Part shown: positions 46,220 to 59,156 of the stretch, piece after piece
How the letters are laid out: each line of letters starts with the position of its first letter
How positions within the stretch are numbered: position 1 is the first letter of the stretch
Origin: Adiantum capillus-veneris
Lineage: Eukaryota; Streptophyta; Polypodiopsida; Polypodiales; Pteridaceae
Assembly: GCA_014529385.2 (NCBI GenBank)
Contig: CM043950.1
Location: 76,580,435-76,644,434, forward strand
DNA: 64,000 nt
Direction: 5' to 3'
Program-made: the position numbers and the translations under genes
Notes under the pieces: generated by a model
The model's input: the letters and a program-made list of their open reading frames with translations, nothing else
Databases searched by the model: none
What the model was told of the DNA's origin: nothing

Positions 46220-49200
46220 CATATCCTAGTGTATATATTCATTTACTTAAAAACCATTTGTCCACATTCGCCACCAGATATTGACCCCCCTATCTCTTTG
46301 TCTTCTCCACCTTATTTCTCTATGTCTTCTCCACCTTGATAGCATGGATGAAAGAGCATCCATCATCACCTGGACAATTGGTGATGAAGAACTTGAACGA
46401 GAGGTTCAACTTAGAGATGGAAAGCTCCTCTTTAGTACATATTTCTTGCAAAGTATACTACCACCTCACAGACAATTTCAAACATTGAATGCACTTATAT
46501 AGTTTGGATCTGAAGTCACCCTTGTTCAAACACCATCGCACTTTGATATGGAGGGACATCAACATTACATTTTTAATGCCTCTTTATCAAAAAGATATGC
46601 TATGGTGCATACAGAGAAGGAAACCAATGATGTGGAAGACTCAGAGGATACAAACTTATTGAATACAAGTTCTTTCTATGCTAAACTATCAAGATACCAA
46701 CCCAAGGAGACTTGCACACAAATTTGCAAAAACAGCAAGACAATTATATTGTGCTCGATAGCATCAGTGTGGTGATGAGAAACTATATGAAAAAGTAAAC
46801 TATATGGTGGGTTGGATATTATAATTTTCAACATCTCATGGATTGAAATACTTAATGAAACAATCTCATGGGCCTATGAAAGTGGAAGAACTACCTAGAG
46901 AATACAATGGGAACATTGTGTTTGAACATCTGTCAACTTTTGGGAAATGTAATTCAATGGGTGGCATGAAGCAGAAATTTGATGGACATACATGGACGCG
47001 GCCCCAAACAACCAACATATCCACTGGGTGTCCAATTCGGATGAGTTATTGTTTGGGGTCCTTGGAATTTCATAGAAATGTTTGTCAGTACTATCTAAAC
47101 AATAAACAGTTCAATAATGCATATTTTCATGGATATTTAGATAAGACAATAGGAAAAGGTTACCTTGCTCATATAGACATGAAAATTATTACATGTCATT
47201 ACTGTGGCAAGGTTGTCACTTGTCAAGCAATAGGTCCATGCATAATTTACTAGATTTTTCCTAGGGATGCAACATGTGAAGATTGGTAGTGCATGTAGGC
47301 CACCATGAGCATGATGTGCAGAAAGGTATATCTCATGCCACCATAGAAAAAAATCGAGGATTAGTCCGAATAGTGTTGCAGACTGGCAGGTCTAGTGTTC
47401 CACAGAAAATACAAATGCTTGTGGCTCGTCAAGTTTTGATGGATTCACTCATTCTTGACAAGAGGCATTCTATGGAAGATGCAGAACTTCAAAACTTTCT
47501 AGAAGAGATGATGACAATTTTGCAAAACCAAAGGTAAGGATACATCCTTTTTGTTAATATTTATCAGTATAGTACCTAGTTATATTTTTCTAACTCATTA
47601 TAGATAAAGGAATATCATTGCTTCAAAAAAAAACAAGGGTCAGTGGTAGTGGGAGATGGATTTGACAATATGAAGAAAAAATGTTTGTTTCCATTTTTTC
47701 ATGGGAGTCGTTTTCTTGGCCAAGGAGGACTTCATGATAAATTTTCTTTTTTAAAGATGTCCACCAAAGGTCCCGGTTCAGAAGTTGACTTAATAAGACG
47801 CATGGATCATTCTGGTCAAGGATATCTACATAATGCTTGGGTCCATTTTGACTATACACATCGTGTTGAAGGATGGTCAACCATGTCATGCTCAGTTTAT
47901 GACCCAAGGTGATAAATTTCTAGATGTATTTAAAAGTGAGGATTTAATCATTGACTAATATGTCTTACAATGCATACTTTTTTCCTCAACATGAAGAGAT
48001 GGATGGTTATTGCAATATGTGAGACCAAGGAGGAAGATACAGAGTCACAAATATTATTTTGGAAAAGTATCAATTTTGTTATGATTGAGAATGGATATCC
48101 AATTGAAAATTTCACTGGGTTTATGGAAGTTGAGGCAGGGGCCAATTGGAATGCTATTCGAGCAGTCTACAATTGAGGAGCAAACAATGTAATGGAAGGT
48201 CGTGAAAGATCATTCTTGTTCCATTGGGAGCAAAGTCTCCAAAAGAAAACAAGAGCACTCATTCCAAATGCAAAACAAATGGAGCATATTTCTTTGTGTG
48301 AAAAATGGCGAACAAGCAACACTTTGTTGGAAGCACAAATGCAAGCCAAATCAATAAAGATATGGTGGTATGAGAATGGTGTTCCAATAGAGAATTTGGT
48401 GCCTTTGGAAAATGGGTTCTCCTGGTGGGAAGATAGAATCTCACATTGGGGGGGCATTTCCTTAAATGTGAGTTTCTTTTTGTATAAATCTCACAACTAT
48501 GTAATAAATATTGTGAACTAATGTTTCTAATCTTTCAAGATGAGTTGAGGCCATGGGATCGTGCTGCTATCCCTACTACAAACTTATTAGAGAGTATACA
48601 TGCAAGTTGGCTTTCTGGAGAGGGAGGAAAAAAAAAGATCACATTGTATGATGCTTGTGTTACAGACCCGGGGCAGTCACTTATCAAAAGACCCCTATAT
48701 CACGTGCGTTCAAGAGGTAATTAATAATACCCTAATATACATACTATACTTACACTGTGAGCCTATTTAAAAAACCCCCACCCCCCTCTGTATGTATACA
48801 TTTTTATACATTTTGGTCTTTTAATAATCCTCTCCGGTTAACTCACGTGATATCATACACATTCTAAAAAGTGACCGCCCCGGGGTTACAGATGTCATCA
48901 ATTCCTATCTTCAATGTGCAAAGCAATTGGGATACTTGACCGAACGCTACATAGAAACTAGACCAAACATAGATTCTCTCTTGAGTAGAGCACAATCAAG
49001 GTTGACTCCAACCCCAACTACAGTGAATCGTGTGTTGCATGGAATGAATGATAATGAAACTAACTTCCAAGATCCAATTTTATATAGTGACAAAGAATCA
49101 GTGCAAAGAAATAAGAGGTCAAACCTTAGCAATAGCTCACACCGACCAGGATATATGATGGAGTCACAAGGTCCCTGCCAATGCGGACGACCACGAAAAA

Positions 49201-51605
49201 TTAACTTCACAAATATGCACAATGTGACTATGGATAACTCAACTAGATTGCAATATAATTTTGTCGAAGAAGAAGGACCGACTTACAATGAAAGTACAAA
49301 ATATCATAGCTTGGGTAATAAAGATGGTGATGGTGGTGTGGACATTACAACTCAAATTTTGGACACGGATATACACAGGCCAGTGTGGGCCCTTAGGTGC
49401 ATGCCAATTCATTGTCGTAGAAAATGCTTTGGAAGAGTACAAGGAAAAAATGTATGAATGTAATTGAGAGTCGAAGTTCTGGGTTGGTCGCACCATCATT
49501 TTGGTCAGAGTGCACATACGATGGAAAAACATTTGCTCAATGGATGTGATTTTGTAACTACAATGTTGAACACACTCGGAATGTTGACAAACAAGTCAAT
49601 CACAAGCCAGATACACCTACAACACGGCCAATTCAGCTTGGTACCATGATTTCAAAGGAGGAGTATGCAAGCCTTTCAAAGGCAGGTTTTCAACTACGGT
49701 GTGTAATAGTGCCAAGAGAGGGTGAATGTATAACCCCTCCTCCATCATGCAAGAGGAGTAAAAAACGGAGTCATGGAATCTCAAAAGAATCTAAAAAGCG
49801 CTTGGCTACAAGTGAGAGTCTAAGTGTAACATTGATAGAGGAAAAAGAAATGGTGGCATACAATCATGTGGTTTTTCATCTTCTTACTAGTGAATGCTAT
49901 GATGTTCATATACGAGAAGATACTACATGCACTTGTTTAGATTTTATAAAGAGGGAGAAAGATAAGGAGGAATTTCTAGCATGTAAGCATCTTTACAATG
50001 TTTATATATACGTCCTGGGTTTGGAGCTCAATCAACACATGGCAATGCATCAACCATTGCTCTCTAAGCAAGATTTAGCCTTCATACTTGCTTAGCCTTG
50101 TCTTTCTAAGTCCAGTTTCAAGATAGTGAATAGCTATTCGATCTCAAATAGATGCTCAAAGTTTTGTACACTCAACTCTTATTTATAGTTTAGTGATAAT
50201 TTATCCCATCGCAAAGTATTTTGGCAACTTGGATTCCCCTACTATTTACCAAATTGCATTGTTTATTCTATTTTGTTGTAACTTTTTTGTGTAACCCATT
50301 ATGGTATCCGGTGAAATTTAAGCCCTATCTTTCTAGGAGAAATGAAGTATTAAATTAAGGTACCATGTCCACATTGGCAGGTCCATGTGTTTGGAATATG
50401 GTTTAGTGGTGGTTTACTTCATTGCAAAGTGTTTTGGCATTTTAGTTGTCTCTACTAGTTATCGAATAATATTTATAAAGCATTTTTTATTCTTATTACC
50501 AATTAAAATCATTTTAATACATGTATTGAAGGATTCTTTGTATTTGTGGGCTTACTAGCAAGAATGGTTCTATCTTGAACATTAATATTGGGTTAGTGTT
50601 TTCTAAAATAGATTACGCTAAGTGGTGAAAAGCTCAATATATATGATGAAATATGCAAAATCTCTAACTAGGGATTATAAGGCTCGCAATCTTATAACCT
50701 CCTATTTTTAGTTGAAATATGGACACTGTATTCGCAAATAAAGTCATAGTGCACAATGATTAATACAAAGTGTGGTGTGTTGTGATAACTTAAACCAAGG
50801 TGTACTAGTGGATTTGCAAACATATTTGTGATGCAAACTTAAGTTCTATCGCACATTGAGATATTGTAAATGTGTTTATGACAGGTATGGAGGAGCGTGA
50901 AAAATCTAAAAAAGAATTTGATTGCTTGTGTGCACTTGCTGATGCAATTGGCCCGAATGACTAAGCAAGGGAAGATGGAAGTTGGATAAGTGTGTTGAGC
51001 CAACCATATCCATGCATGCCAAAGCTATATACCTTGCATGCACAAAGTGTACACTAAACCACACACATTTTCCTTTATGGTTTGCAAAGATGGTATACGT
51101 CCAATTTGTTCCGAAAGAGCCAGTGGCCTTCAACAACAGAGCCCCCAATAAGAGCATAGTGGATATCCGAAGTGAGATAGTCACAATATCACGAGAGGAG
51201 CTTAGATATGCATTTGCTAGCTCCTCTAATCAAACACATGATGATGTGGAGGAATTGAAAACACACCTTCGTAACTCCACACAGACGATGGGGGAAGGGG
51301 ACTCAATCAATAACAAAGAGTTATAGAGAGATATCAAGCTGCTCAGGCGTGAACTCGGTGAAATGGAGGAATGGGTTCAACAACAATCGATCATGACTGT
51401 TGAGCTGTATATAGTGTCTATATAGTGTCTCTATATATAGCTCAACAATGACAATGATCAAGCATCCTAACACATTGCGTCCACCTGGAGGTCACTATAA
51501 GGATGCAATTGCCCCTTGCCCGATTTGCAGACATTTTCACTACAAGAGGTTGTGTGCTCTTGTGACGCTGTTAGCGACGGAAATACACTGGGTTTTTATA
51601 ACCCC

Positions 51606-51784
51606 CGGCGTCGCTAAAACCGTCGCTACGAGCGTCGCTTTGAGAGCGTCGCTATATGCGTCGCTATCAGCGTCGCTATATAGCGACGCTCATAGCGACG
51701 GTTATAGCGACATTTACACTGAAGCCTATAGCGACGCTCATAGCGACGCTACAGAGCCATAAATAGCGACGGTTATAGCGACGC
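51606..51784. repeat. CACTA-B subterminal repeats, first end
   Basis: GCGTCGCTAT and ATAGCGACGC motifs in both orientations with a hairpin centre near 51680, as in CACTA-A but with one unit fewer and several substitutions. Confidence 0.85.
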
Positions 51785-52410
51785 CCGAGAGAAATTTTTT
51801 TTGGTGGCAGGGCATTGAATGCCCTGCCACCCATCAACCATATTGTACTTGATTCACTTTTAAAAAAAAGTGCAAGGGTAGATAATAGACCCAAAATAGT
51901 CACCCACAAGACGCATTGTTTGCAAAATTGACAATTGTACACATCATAGGCAAATTGAATTGATTGGCAAATGTAATAATGACAATTGTACAACATCATA
52001 GGCATAAAGAATTGATTGGCAAAAGGAACTGCGGTGACAAATGTAATAATATACATGGTTCAAAAAGACGTAAGCTATGAGAAACCCTAAACTAATGCTA
52101 TCTAGCTACGGCTAAACTGACGTCGTCTAGTCAGACGTCTCATCGCGTCCAAGCGGCGTATCTGTCGGATTCTGCAAAAAAAAGACAATAAGACAGCTTT
52201 CAGTAAGTATAAACATATAACGACATTTATAAAACAATAAAAAAAATAAAAAAGAGTAAACCCTAATACTAACCATGCCGCCGCGAGAACTGAGAATGTC
52301 CATCAGGGCGTTTAAGCCCTTCCTGCCTGCTTACTCGCGCTCGTACGGTGTGGGATCACGTCCTGTCATTGACCACTGTCAAAACATACAAAGATTTCAT
52401 TATGTTAGAA

Positions 52411-53381
52411 TTAAAAAATCATAAACCCTAAACTATCGAACATAAAGAGCAATGTGAAAACACTTACAAAATCGGCCTCAAATGATGCCCATCCACTGCT
52501 CCCCAAGTGGTGCGAGCTCCCTGCCTCTACTCGCGCTCTGGCTGCATCCTTTTGTTGCTTCCACTTGTCGGGATTCTCGCGCGCTGCTTTCTTCGCATTC
52601 TTCCAATCTTCTTTGGCCAGCCAATCTGGCCTGTTCCACCCATTCTTGATTGCTTTTTGCACTTTGGAACGCTTGTGTTTGAGTATTCGCGCATTCGAAT
52701 CTTCATTAGGTCTTCATTGAAGCGCTGATCCCGTGTTGGAATGGGAAACTCATCATGAAGTATGCTGATGACTCTGTTTTTTAAATCACTTGGTACTTCA
52801 CTCCATTTGTTTAGTATGTAGTGTCTAAACAGCTGAGAGCAAAGACCACGCATGCTCAAGATCACCTTCTTGCCGTCATCATCCATGATGATGCCGTCGC
52901 TGAAGTCGATGGAGTAAGATAAGCCCTCTGGCCAGTGACGCGTGAACCTGGGTGTCCCGGCAGGGGTCTCTAGCGGCGTGTCGATGGGGGTACGGACGTC
53001 AGGTGTCTCCACCGGCGTCTGGGCCCCGAAGCGAGGAGTGACGAGAGGGGTGGCTCCTGGCGGAGTAGGTAGAGGTGTGTAGCTTCTAGGAACAGTCAGC
53101 CGTGCAAAACTTGGCGTAGATGGCGATGTTGTGGCTGGTGTGGGGGCGGGCAAAGAAGGGGAGGGTAAAGAGCCTCGTCAACCACGAGGCGGTGTGGAGG
53201 CATCGGTGCCGGAATCCCCACAACAACCGCCACCGCCACCACTAGAGCGCCGGTGTCTAGACGAGTGTGAAGCTCGTCTCGTCGACGCCGAAGCTTCGGA
53301 GCGCGCCGAATGCTCCGAAAGAGAGGGAGATGAGGATGGAGTAGGAACGCGCGATGATGCGCCAGAGCGATGACGCTCCAA
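52411..53381 (-). pseudogene. TNPA-like gene of CACTA-B, 5' end fused to TNP2 remains
   Basis: One frame (53153-52527) holds the Pro/Thr-rich part (TPLVTPRFGAQTPVETPD), the conserved LCSQLFRHYILNKWSEVPSD block and MKIRMREYSNTSV. It then shifts frame near 52632, where one T present in CACTA-A is missing, before the RPDWLAKEDWKNAKKAAREN and GSSGWASFEADF signature (52662-52450). The Ser/Arg-rich N-terminus lies at 53381-53178. The gene's upstream region was removed by the 1-kb deletion, so TNP2 sequence now lies directly before it. Confidence 0.65.
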
Positions 53382-53384
53382 AAA

Positions 53385-56300
53385 ATCTCTTGCAACGTGC
53401 CCAAGTAAGTGAGTTCCGCCACCACAGGATCTGCATCAGAGGAACGTCGTCGACTAGACTGTTCAAATTTTGCCATGATTCCACAATCTTGAGTAAAACG
53501 CTTTTTGTCGATTCGTTCCACCCTAAAATGTCGACCTTTACACCATGCTGCTGTGTATGACTTATACTACAACGAACAAAGATTATGAGTGGCCGTTCAA
53601 ACGTTTAGAAATAAAGTCACTAGCTAGTCGTACATTGCAAACTTACCTTGGTCGCGCAACCCCGAGAGTACTCCCACTCTTCCTCAGTCACTTCGTCACC
53701 GCATTGTTGTGCGCTTTTCAAAAGGTTGTGCAACCATCTTAAGCTCATGAAGGTTGGTAGGCTCTCCAGAACCGCTGGATAGTGCATCGGTGGTCGTCTT
53801 CCCCGTCTCCACTCGATTCGTGCCTTTTGCCGCTCTTGCTTTGCATCCTCATATTGTGAAATCCACTTTTTCATCACTGGATTGTGAAGCATGCAAAATC
53901 GGTTGATTTTAGCCTCTAGATCTTCCGTCATCTTCTTCTCAACACCGAGATTGCACATGACAATCCCAGATATGTGCTCATCATCTATGGTTCGCCATAG
54001 CGTGTCCCGGGATTTATCAAATCCGTCTAGCCACTCTCCAATGTACACTAGGGACTCTGATACCAACCAACCGGACGTGCCTTTTGACGCACATATCCCT
54101 TAAGCGTTTTCATGAAACGTTCTAAGAAGAACATCCATCTGGAATGAACTGTGCCAGCTATTTCCACCTCATCAACTATGTGAACAAGAAGATGCACCTG
54201 AATGGTTAGCATTGTAGTAGGAAAATGTTTCTCAAACATGCACACAAGCTCCGCAGCATTTAGTTTGGCGAATGGTATAGAGTCTACGTTGATCTCCTTT
54301 TGTGAGATCCATTGCACCAGCTTTGCAAGTTTGTAGATCGTGTTACGGATGTCGAGAGACAAACATCCCTCAATGGCAACCGGTAAAATAAACTGTAAAG
54401 TATGTGCAGCAATGATATTAAAGTCCACTATGAACGTACCTGACACATTTTATGCCAATCGTGTCACTTCAAACCGGTAAGCTTTCCTTATTTAGTAAAA
54501 CACGTTCGGAGCGAGTGCATTACGCCAGTGGGGGTCCGCAAAGATCAAATGGTCTCTTTTACTTTGCGTTCTTGGGCTCCTGTGAAAATCCATGGTGCTT
54601 TGGGGAGTTTTATCGATCCATCCGACGCTGTTTGCGGCCAATATTGCTCCATACGATCCACATTTCTAAGGTCAACTCTGGCTCCCAAAGTATCTTTCTT
54701 GCCGGTCAGATGGTCCCATTGTAGATTACCCACATTCTTGAATATGTGCATTGAATCGAGCAAGTGATTGATCATGAGTTGGGGCCAGTATGGTAACTCG
54801 TACCATAGAGATAGTCTCTTCATCCCTGGAGGCAATCCGTCATCGCACATCTCCTTCTGCTCTAACCATGCTTGTGCAGACATCCTTGGTGGCTCTCTTC
54901 CCAAAAAGCCGTCGCGTAACACATGATTCTCTGGAAGATACGCTTGATGACCTTCGTAGATTTGCTTCTTCAGTGAGGGTGTCCTATGTGCATTCAGTCT
55001 AGGTCCACATGTGACACATGCTCTGTATCCGCTTGTTTGAAGCCCTGCATGTATACACATGATAATAGATCAACTATGTGAAAAAACAAGCATTCTGTTA
55101 GCCCGGGATAGTCATGCATGGTCCACATTAGAATGCCTCTGATCAAAGCATTCCGTCGTCCTGTGTGTCGGCTCATATCCACCACCTCTATGCCAATCCA
55201 CAATTGTTGTAGCTCTTCCAATAGTGGACGAAGATACACATCCATATTCCCCACTTTATATCGCCCTGGCACAATCAAGCTTAGCCATAGGTGCCCCTTC
55301 TTCGTAGTCAACCACGGGGGAATGTTGTAGTTGACGATGACAACGAGCCATACACTGTAAGATGTTGATCTTTGACCAAATGGATTTACGCCATCCATAG
55401 CCAGGCCTAAGCGCAAATTTCGAGCTTCCCTGGAAAAATCCGACCATGTTCCATCTATATGTTTCCACGCTACGAAATTTGCAGGAATTCGTAGCACACC
55501 ATCCGAAGATTTATTCTCCTCATGCCATGATGCTAGGGCGGCCATGGACTTACATTCAAAGAAATGCTTGATGCAAGGAAGCAGAGGGAAATGTCACAAA
55601 ACCTTTTGTGGAATTTTTGTCCCATGGAGATCTACTCGATATCTTTCGGAATCACATTTCGGACACTTCTCCATGTCTATGTATTCCCCTCTGAAAAGAA
55701 TGCAGTCATTAGGACAAGCGTGGATAGAATTGTAATCCATCCCCAAGTTTCGCAAAATCTTTCTTGCTTCATCTCGGGAATCTGGCATCACATTGTCAGC
55801 TGGTAGTATGTGCTCTTTCAGCAATCTACACAACATAAAAATATGATACAGTCGTGTAAAAATCTATCAGATCATTATACATTTAGAGTTTTATTAAAGT
55901 AAACTAATTGTAATAGATCACCTGAAAAGCACTGTGACGCTAGTGTCACTCCATCCAAACTTTGCCTGCATGTTGAGAAGAACCAGGAGTGCTTTCAATC
56001 TAGACATACGTGCTCCATTATACAATGGCGTACGGCTTCACTTTTCATATCATCATAGATAAGCCTTTCTGAATCCATGATCGTCTCGATCATTTCATCA
56101 ATCTCGGGCTCAAACATTCCCTCGTTGGGAATGTGCTCTGCATGATCATCCCCCGAGCTGTGAGAGGCTACATCTTGTGGCCTCACATATGCTGCTTGAC
56201 CAAAGCGCCTGCGAACACGTCTATTGGGTTGCAAGATTGCTGCTTGTTGTCCAGCGTCAGAGTCCGACGAGTTATAATTGGCAACAACTCGATCTATAAT

Positions 56301-56453
56301 AGATGGATCGAACTCGCCAAATTCGCGAACGTGCTACAAAGAAACACGTCTTGTCCGTCGCACAGCATGCTTGCATTGATTACAAGGACATAAGACCCTC
56401 GTTGAGAGATAGGTGTTTCGGTTGGACGGTCCCACATCCTCGTCACTACTCAT
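53385..56453 (-). pseudogene. TNP2-type transposase of CACTA-B, truncated and nonsense-mutated
   Basis: Start at 56453, same domain order as CACTA-A: Cys-rich start, TNP2 core (MDGVNPFGQRSTSYSVW, WIGIEVVDMSRHTG), LLDSMHIFKNV and DUF4218 at 54446-54048 (LNAAELVCMFEKHFPTTM). Only the first part of DUF4216 remains (to 53394). Lesions relative to CACTA-A: TAG 56334-56336 (CAG in A); a frameshift near 56030; TGA 55594-55596 (CGA in A); loss of the second intron's 5' splice site near 55088; a frameshift near 54075; and the 3' truncation. It cannot encode a full transposase. Confidence 0.85.
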
Positions 56454-56515
56454 AATGAGGATAAAAAACTTATAACCTGGACAACAAATTTAATATTCTA
56501 TTGGCATTCTTTGTC

Positions 56516-56516
<1 letters not shown>

Positions 56517-56580
<64 letters not shown>
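56517..56580. repeat. (CT)n microsatellite, ~62 bp
   Basis: Shorter counterpart of the tract at 25757 in CACTA-A, at the same distance from the TNP2 start codon. Confidence 0.95.
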
Positions 56581-56581
<1 letters not shown>

Positions 56582-57014
56582 ACCTCACATTCTCTAGTCA
56601 TGTCCAATCCCCGCACACCTCGGTCTAGAGGTGCACGGAGATCAGAACCACCGGGTTATAATCTCATCTTTATTGGTCAATACCTATATTTGTGGGTACA
56701 AGAAATCTACACACCCACGTCTACATGATACTGCATGTAGTGGACAAAACCCCTTTGCCTCTTCTCTAGCTGTAGCACTTCACAGCATCTTAACATCTTT
56801 TCACAGTAGATCTTTTCACTGTTCGTCTAACCCTAAACCCTAAACCGTAAGTAATTCTTGCGTGGACTCGATCTAACGTAAATAAGCGTAAATCTAAATA
56901 AACGTAAATCTAACTAAAAATAAACCTAAATCTAATTTAACGTAAGTCTACATTTAACCTAATCTTTAATGTCTTTTGGGATAGTTTCCTACGACGTTAA
57001 AACTCTCTTCTTCT

Positions 57015-57045
<31 letters not shown>

Positions 57046-57356
57046 ACCTAAATAAACCTAAGTCTAATCTAATATAACATAAATCTAAATCTAACGTAAA
57101 TTATGTTATATTAAAAACAAAGAACTAAACTAACAGGGATTATAAGAACCTTAAAACTGATTTAACACATAATTTTTCACATAACTCGACAAGAGTTGGC
57201 ATTCTCATCACTAAAGATGTGAGAGTTAACTTCCGGCGATGACGCTGCCTCATCTCCATCCACATCTGATGACAGCAATTGGCCCTTTAGACCGTTCTTG
57301 CTCTTGTTACTAACTTTGAAGTTGCTGTTGAATGACTAGAGGTTGTCTAGATGGTC

Positions 57357-57540
57357 ATTGTGTCGGGGATGCAGTGACTCTTGCCGCCCTGAAGATCCAC
57401 CTTCTTCCTTATCTTCTGAATACATTTCACCAGTACTTTTGGATCGACGGAGCCCACCATGAGTGAAGGCAGCAATACCCTATATTCCATTGAGGGCTTT
57501 CTTCACCCGCTTCATGCAGGCATCGCAGTCTATGGAGACC
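57357..57540 (-). pseudogene. Captured HMA domain exon, CACTA-B copy
   Basis: Same reading as in CACTA-A: TTTAG acceptor, VSIDCDACMKRVKKALNGI with CXXC, then after the same frame change GSVDPKVLVKCIQKIRKKVD and a stop at 57357. The shared lesion shows it was already broken before the two elements separated. About 170 bp downstream on the minus strand, DNA absent from CACTA-A (57180-57345) reads on as Ser/Asn-rich sequence and may be more of the captured gene. Confidence 0.7.
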
Positions 57541-57894
57541 TAAATCTAATCTAATATAACGTAAATCTAAATCTAGCGTAAATAAACGTAAATCTAGTTA
57601 AAAATAAACCTAAATCTAATTTAATGTAAGTCTACATATAACCTAATCTGTAACGTCTTTTAAGATAGTTTCCTACGACGTTATAACTCTCTTCTTCTTG
57701 TGTGTGTGCGCGTGTGTGGATGTGTGTGCCAATAAAAAGAGATAAATGGTATAACCTTTCTATCACCCATGCCAAGTATGATAGATTGATTATGCCATTT
57801 CCCTCTTGAATAATAGGTCTTGAGTTCAACTCCTCGTCGGCTAGATCTTTAGGTCTTTTAATTTTAATTAGTTTCCTACGATGTTAAATTAGTT

Positions 57895-58120
57895 TCTCTC
57901 TCTTTCTCTCTCAATGTGTGTGCGTTTTTTTGGATCGTATGCATGTTTTTCTCTCTTTTCCTCTCTCAATGTGTGCGTTTTTTGTTTATGCATGTTCTCT
58001 CTCTCTTTTCCTCTCTCAATGCGTGCGTTTTTTGTTTATGCATGCTCTCTCTCTTTTCCTCTCTCAATGTGTGTGTGCATTCTTTGTTTATGTATGTGTG
58101 TGTGCGTTTTTGTTTATGTT

Positions 58121-58167
<47 letters not shown>

Positions 58168-58321
58168 AAAAACACTATGTGTGTGTGTATGTGTGTGTGT
58201 GAGAGAGAGAGAGAGGGAGAGAGAAAGAGGGGAAGGGAACATGAGAATGAGGAGAGGGAAGGAGCATACCTGGCTCTCCTTCCTCTCCTCGTGTGTGTGT
58301 GTGTGTGTGTGTGTGGAGAAG

Positions 58322-58360
<39 letters not shown>
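57895..58360. repeat. Mixed (CT)n, (GT)n and (GA)n microsatellite block
   Basis: Counterpart of 26762-27225 with different tract lengths; open frames here reflect repeat composition only. Confidence 0.9.
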
Positions 58361-58363
<3 letters not shown>

Positions 58364-58451
58364 CGTTACCTGCTCCTTGCTTGAGGGCGCCGAAAAACTC
58401 AGATCTCAGATCTGAGTTTTTGGGCGCGCTCGGTTATTTTTTTAGCCCAGC

Positions 58452-58550
58452 CGGTGTCGCTATGAGCGTCGCAAATTAACAAAGAAATTTGCGACGCTCA
58501 TAGCAACGCCGAGATTTATTTTTTTGAGCGTCGCTGTGTGAGCGTCGCTA
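58452..58550. repeat. CACTA-B subterminal repeats, second end
   Basis: Fewer GCGTCGCTAT copies than the matching end of CACTA-A; two units are missing around 58465. Confidence 0.8.
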
Positions 58551-58800
58551 ATATGAATAGCCTCTTGTAGTGTTTTTCCATAGTTGGAGTGGATATTACA
58601 GAATAGCTTGTGGATACATGTATCATTTGCCATGTCTCATGCAGAACATGGTAAATAAAAAAGAGTGCCACATTTGCAAGGGTCTAATTAACAAGCTTAT
58701 GTACTCCATATTCAAAATGGAGAAAGACTATCAACGCTTATTGGCAGCAACTGCAAGGGAGAGAGTCTCTATTTTGGATAGTTTGAATTTATATATATAA

Positions 58801-59156
58801 ATTGTAAACATCATAGCCTGGAGTGGGTTGTAGTGACTCTTATGATCCTTGTATATATCTCCCTTTCAATGAGCATTGTAAAACTTACTTTTTGAATGTT
58901 GGTAAATTGATCCATGAAGGTTTCATAGTCTTCCTTGGTGCATAAAGTAAAGTTATAAATTCAAAGTGTGTATAGTTTTCCATTGGAATTGCAAAACAAA
59001 TTTATGATACTTCTTCATTTCATAAATGACAATTCTCAGACTACCGTCTTAAATGGCAATAAAATAAAAGTTGCGGTGTGTCACTTAGTCCACGAGGCAC
59101 AAGCCACAAAAAAAGGGTTTGCATTACATTCCATTGTTTTGCACCTCAATGAAGTG
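58801..59156. other. Downstream flank of the MULE-like gene
   Basis: AT-rich 3' UTR-like sequence after the stop at 58798. An open plus-strand frame from 58968 has no recognised motif and overlaps the minus-strand hAT remnant farther on. Confidence 0.4.

Larger units (their letters stand above)
51538..58572 (-). mobile_element. CACTA-B, internally deleted En/Spm-type transposon
   Basis: A 7035-bp element with the same CACTACAAGAGG terminal repeats as CACTA-A and target duplication TTT (51535-51537 and 58573-58575). It is inserted in the last exon of the MULE-like gene. It is highly similar to CACTA-A over most of its length but lacks about 1 kb (equivalent to 21519-22540 of CACTA-A; junction at 53380). 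That removes the 3' end of TNP2 and the start region of the accessory gene. It keeps about 170 bp near 52279 and about 390 bp near 56950 that CACTA-A lacks. It is non-autonomous by sequence. Confidence 0.95.
46344..58800 (+). pseudogene. MULE-like transposase gene with SWIM and RING-like motifs, split by CACTA-B
   Basis: ATG at 46344 (MDERASIITWTIGDEE). Exons are separated by introns with good signals, for example donor GTAAGG at 47536 and acceptor ATTATAG at 47603, and donor GTAATT at 48717 and acceptor TTACAG at 48891. Motifs in order: FDGHTWTRP and a Cys-rich segment (46980-47240); MULE-type core with WVHFDYTHRVEGWSTM, ETKEEDTESQILFW, GANWNAIRAVYN and TTNLLESIHASWL (the likely catalytic Glu); a SWIM zinc motif CXC...CXH at 49928-49990; and a C-terminal RING-like zinc site. 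The last begins CPICRHF at 51517 and, after removal of CACTA-B and one TTT, continues in frame at 58576 (YMYHLPCL, CHICKG) to a stop at 58798. The second core Asp expected before GANW seems to be Val. Stops: TAG 46500, TGA 48174, plus frame changes near 46770 and 47250. It could be a Mutator-like transposon remnant or a domesticated gene; no terminal repeats were found. Confidence 0.65.
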
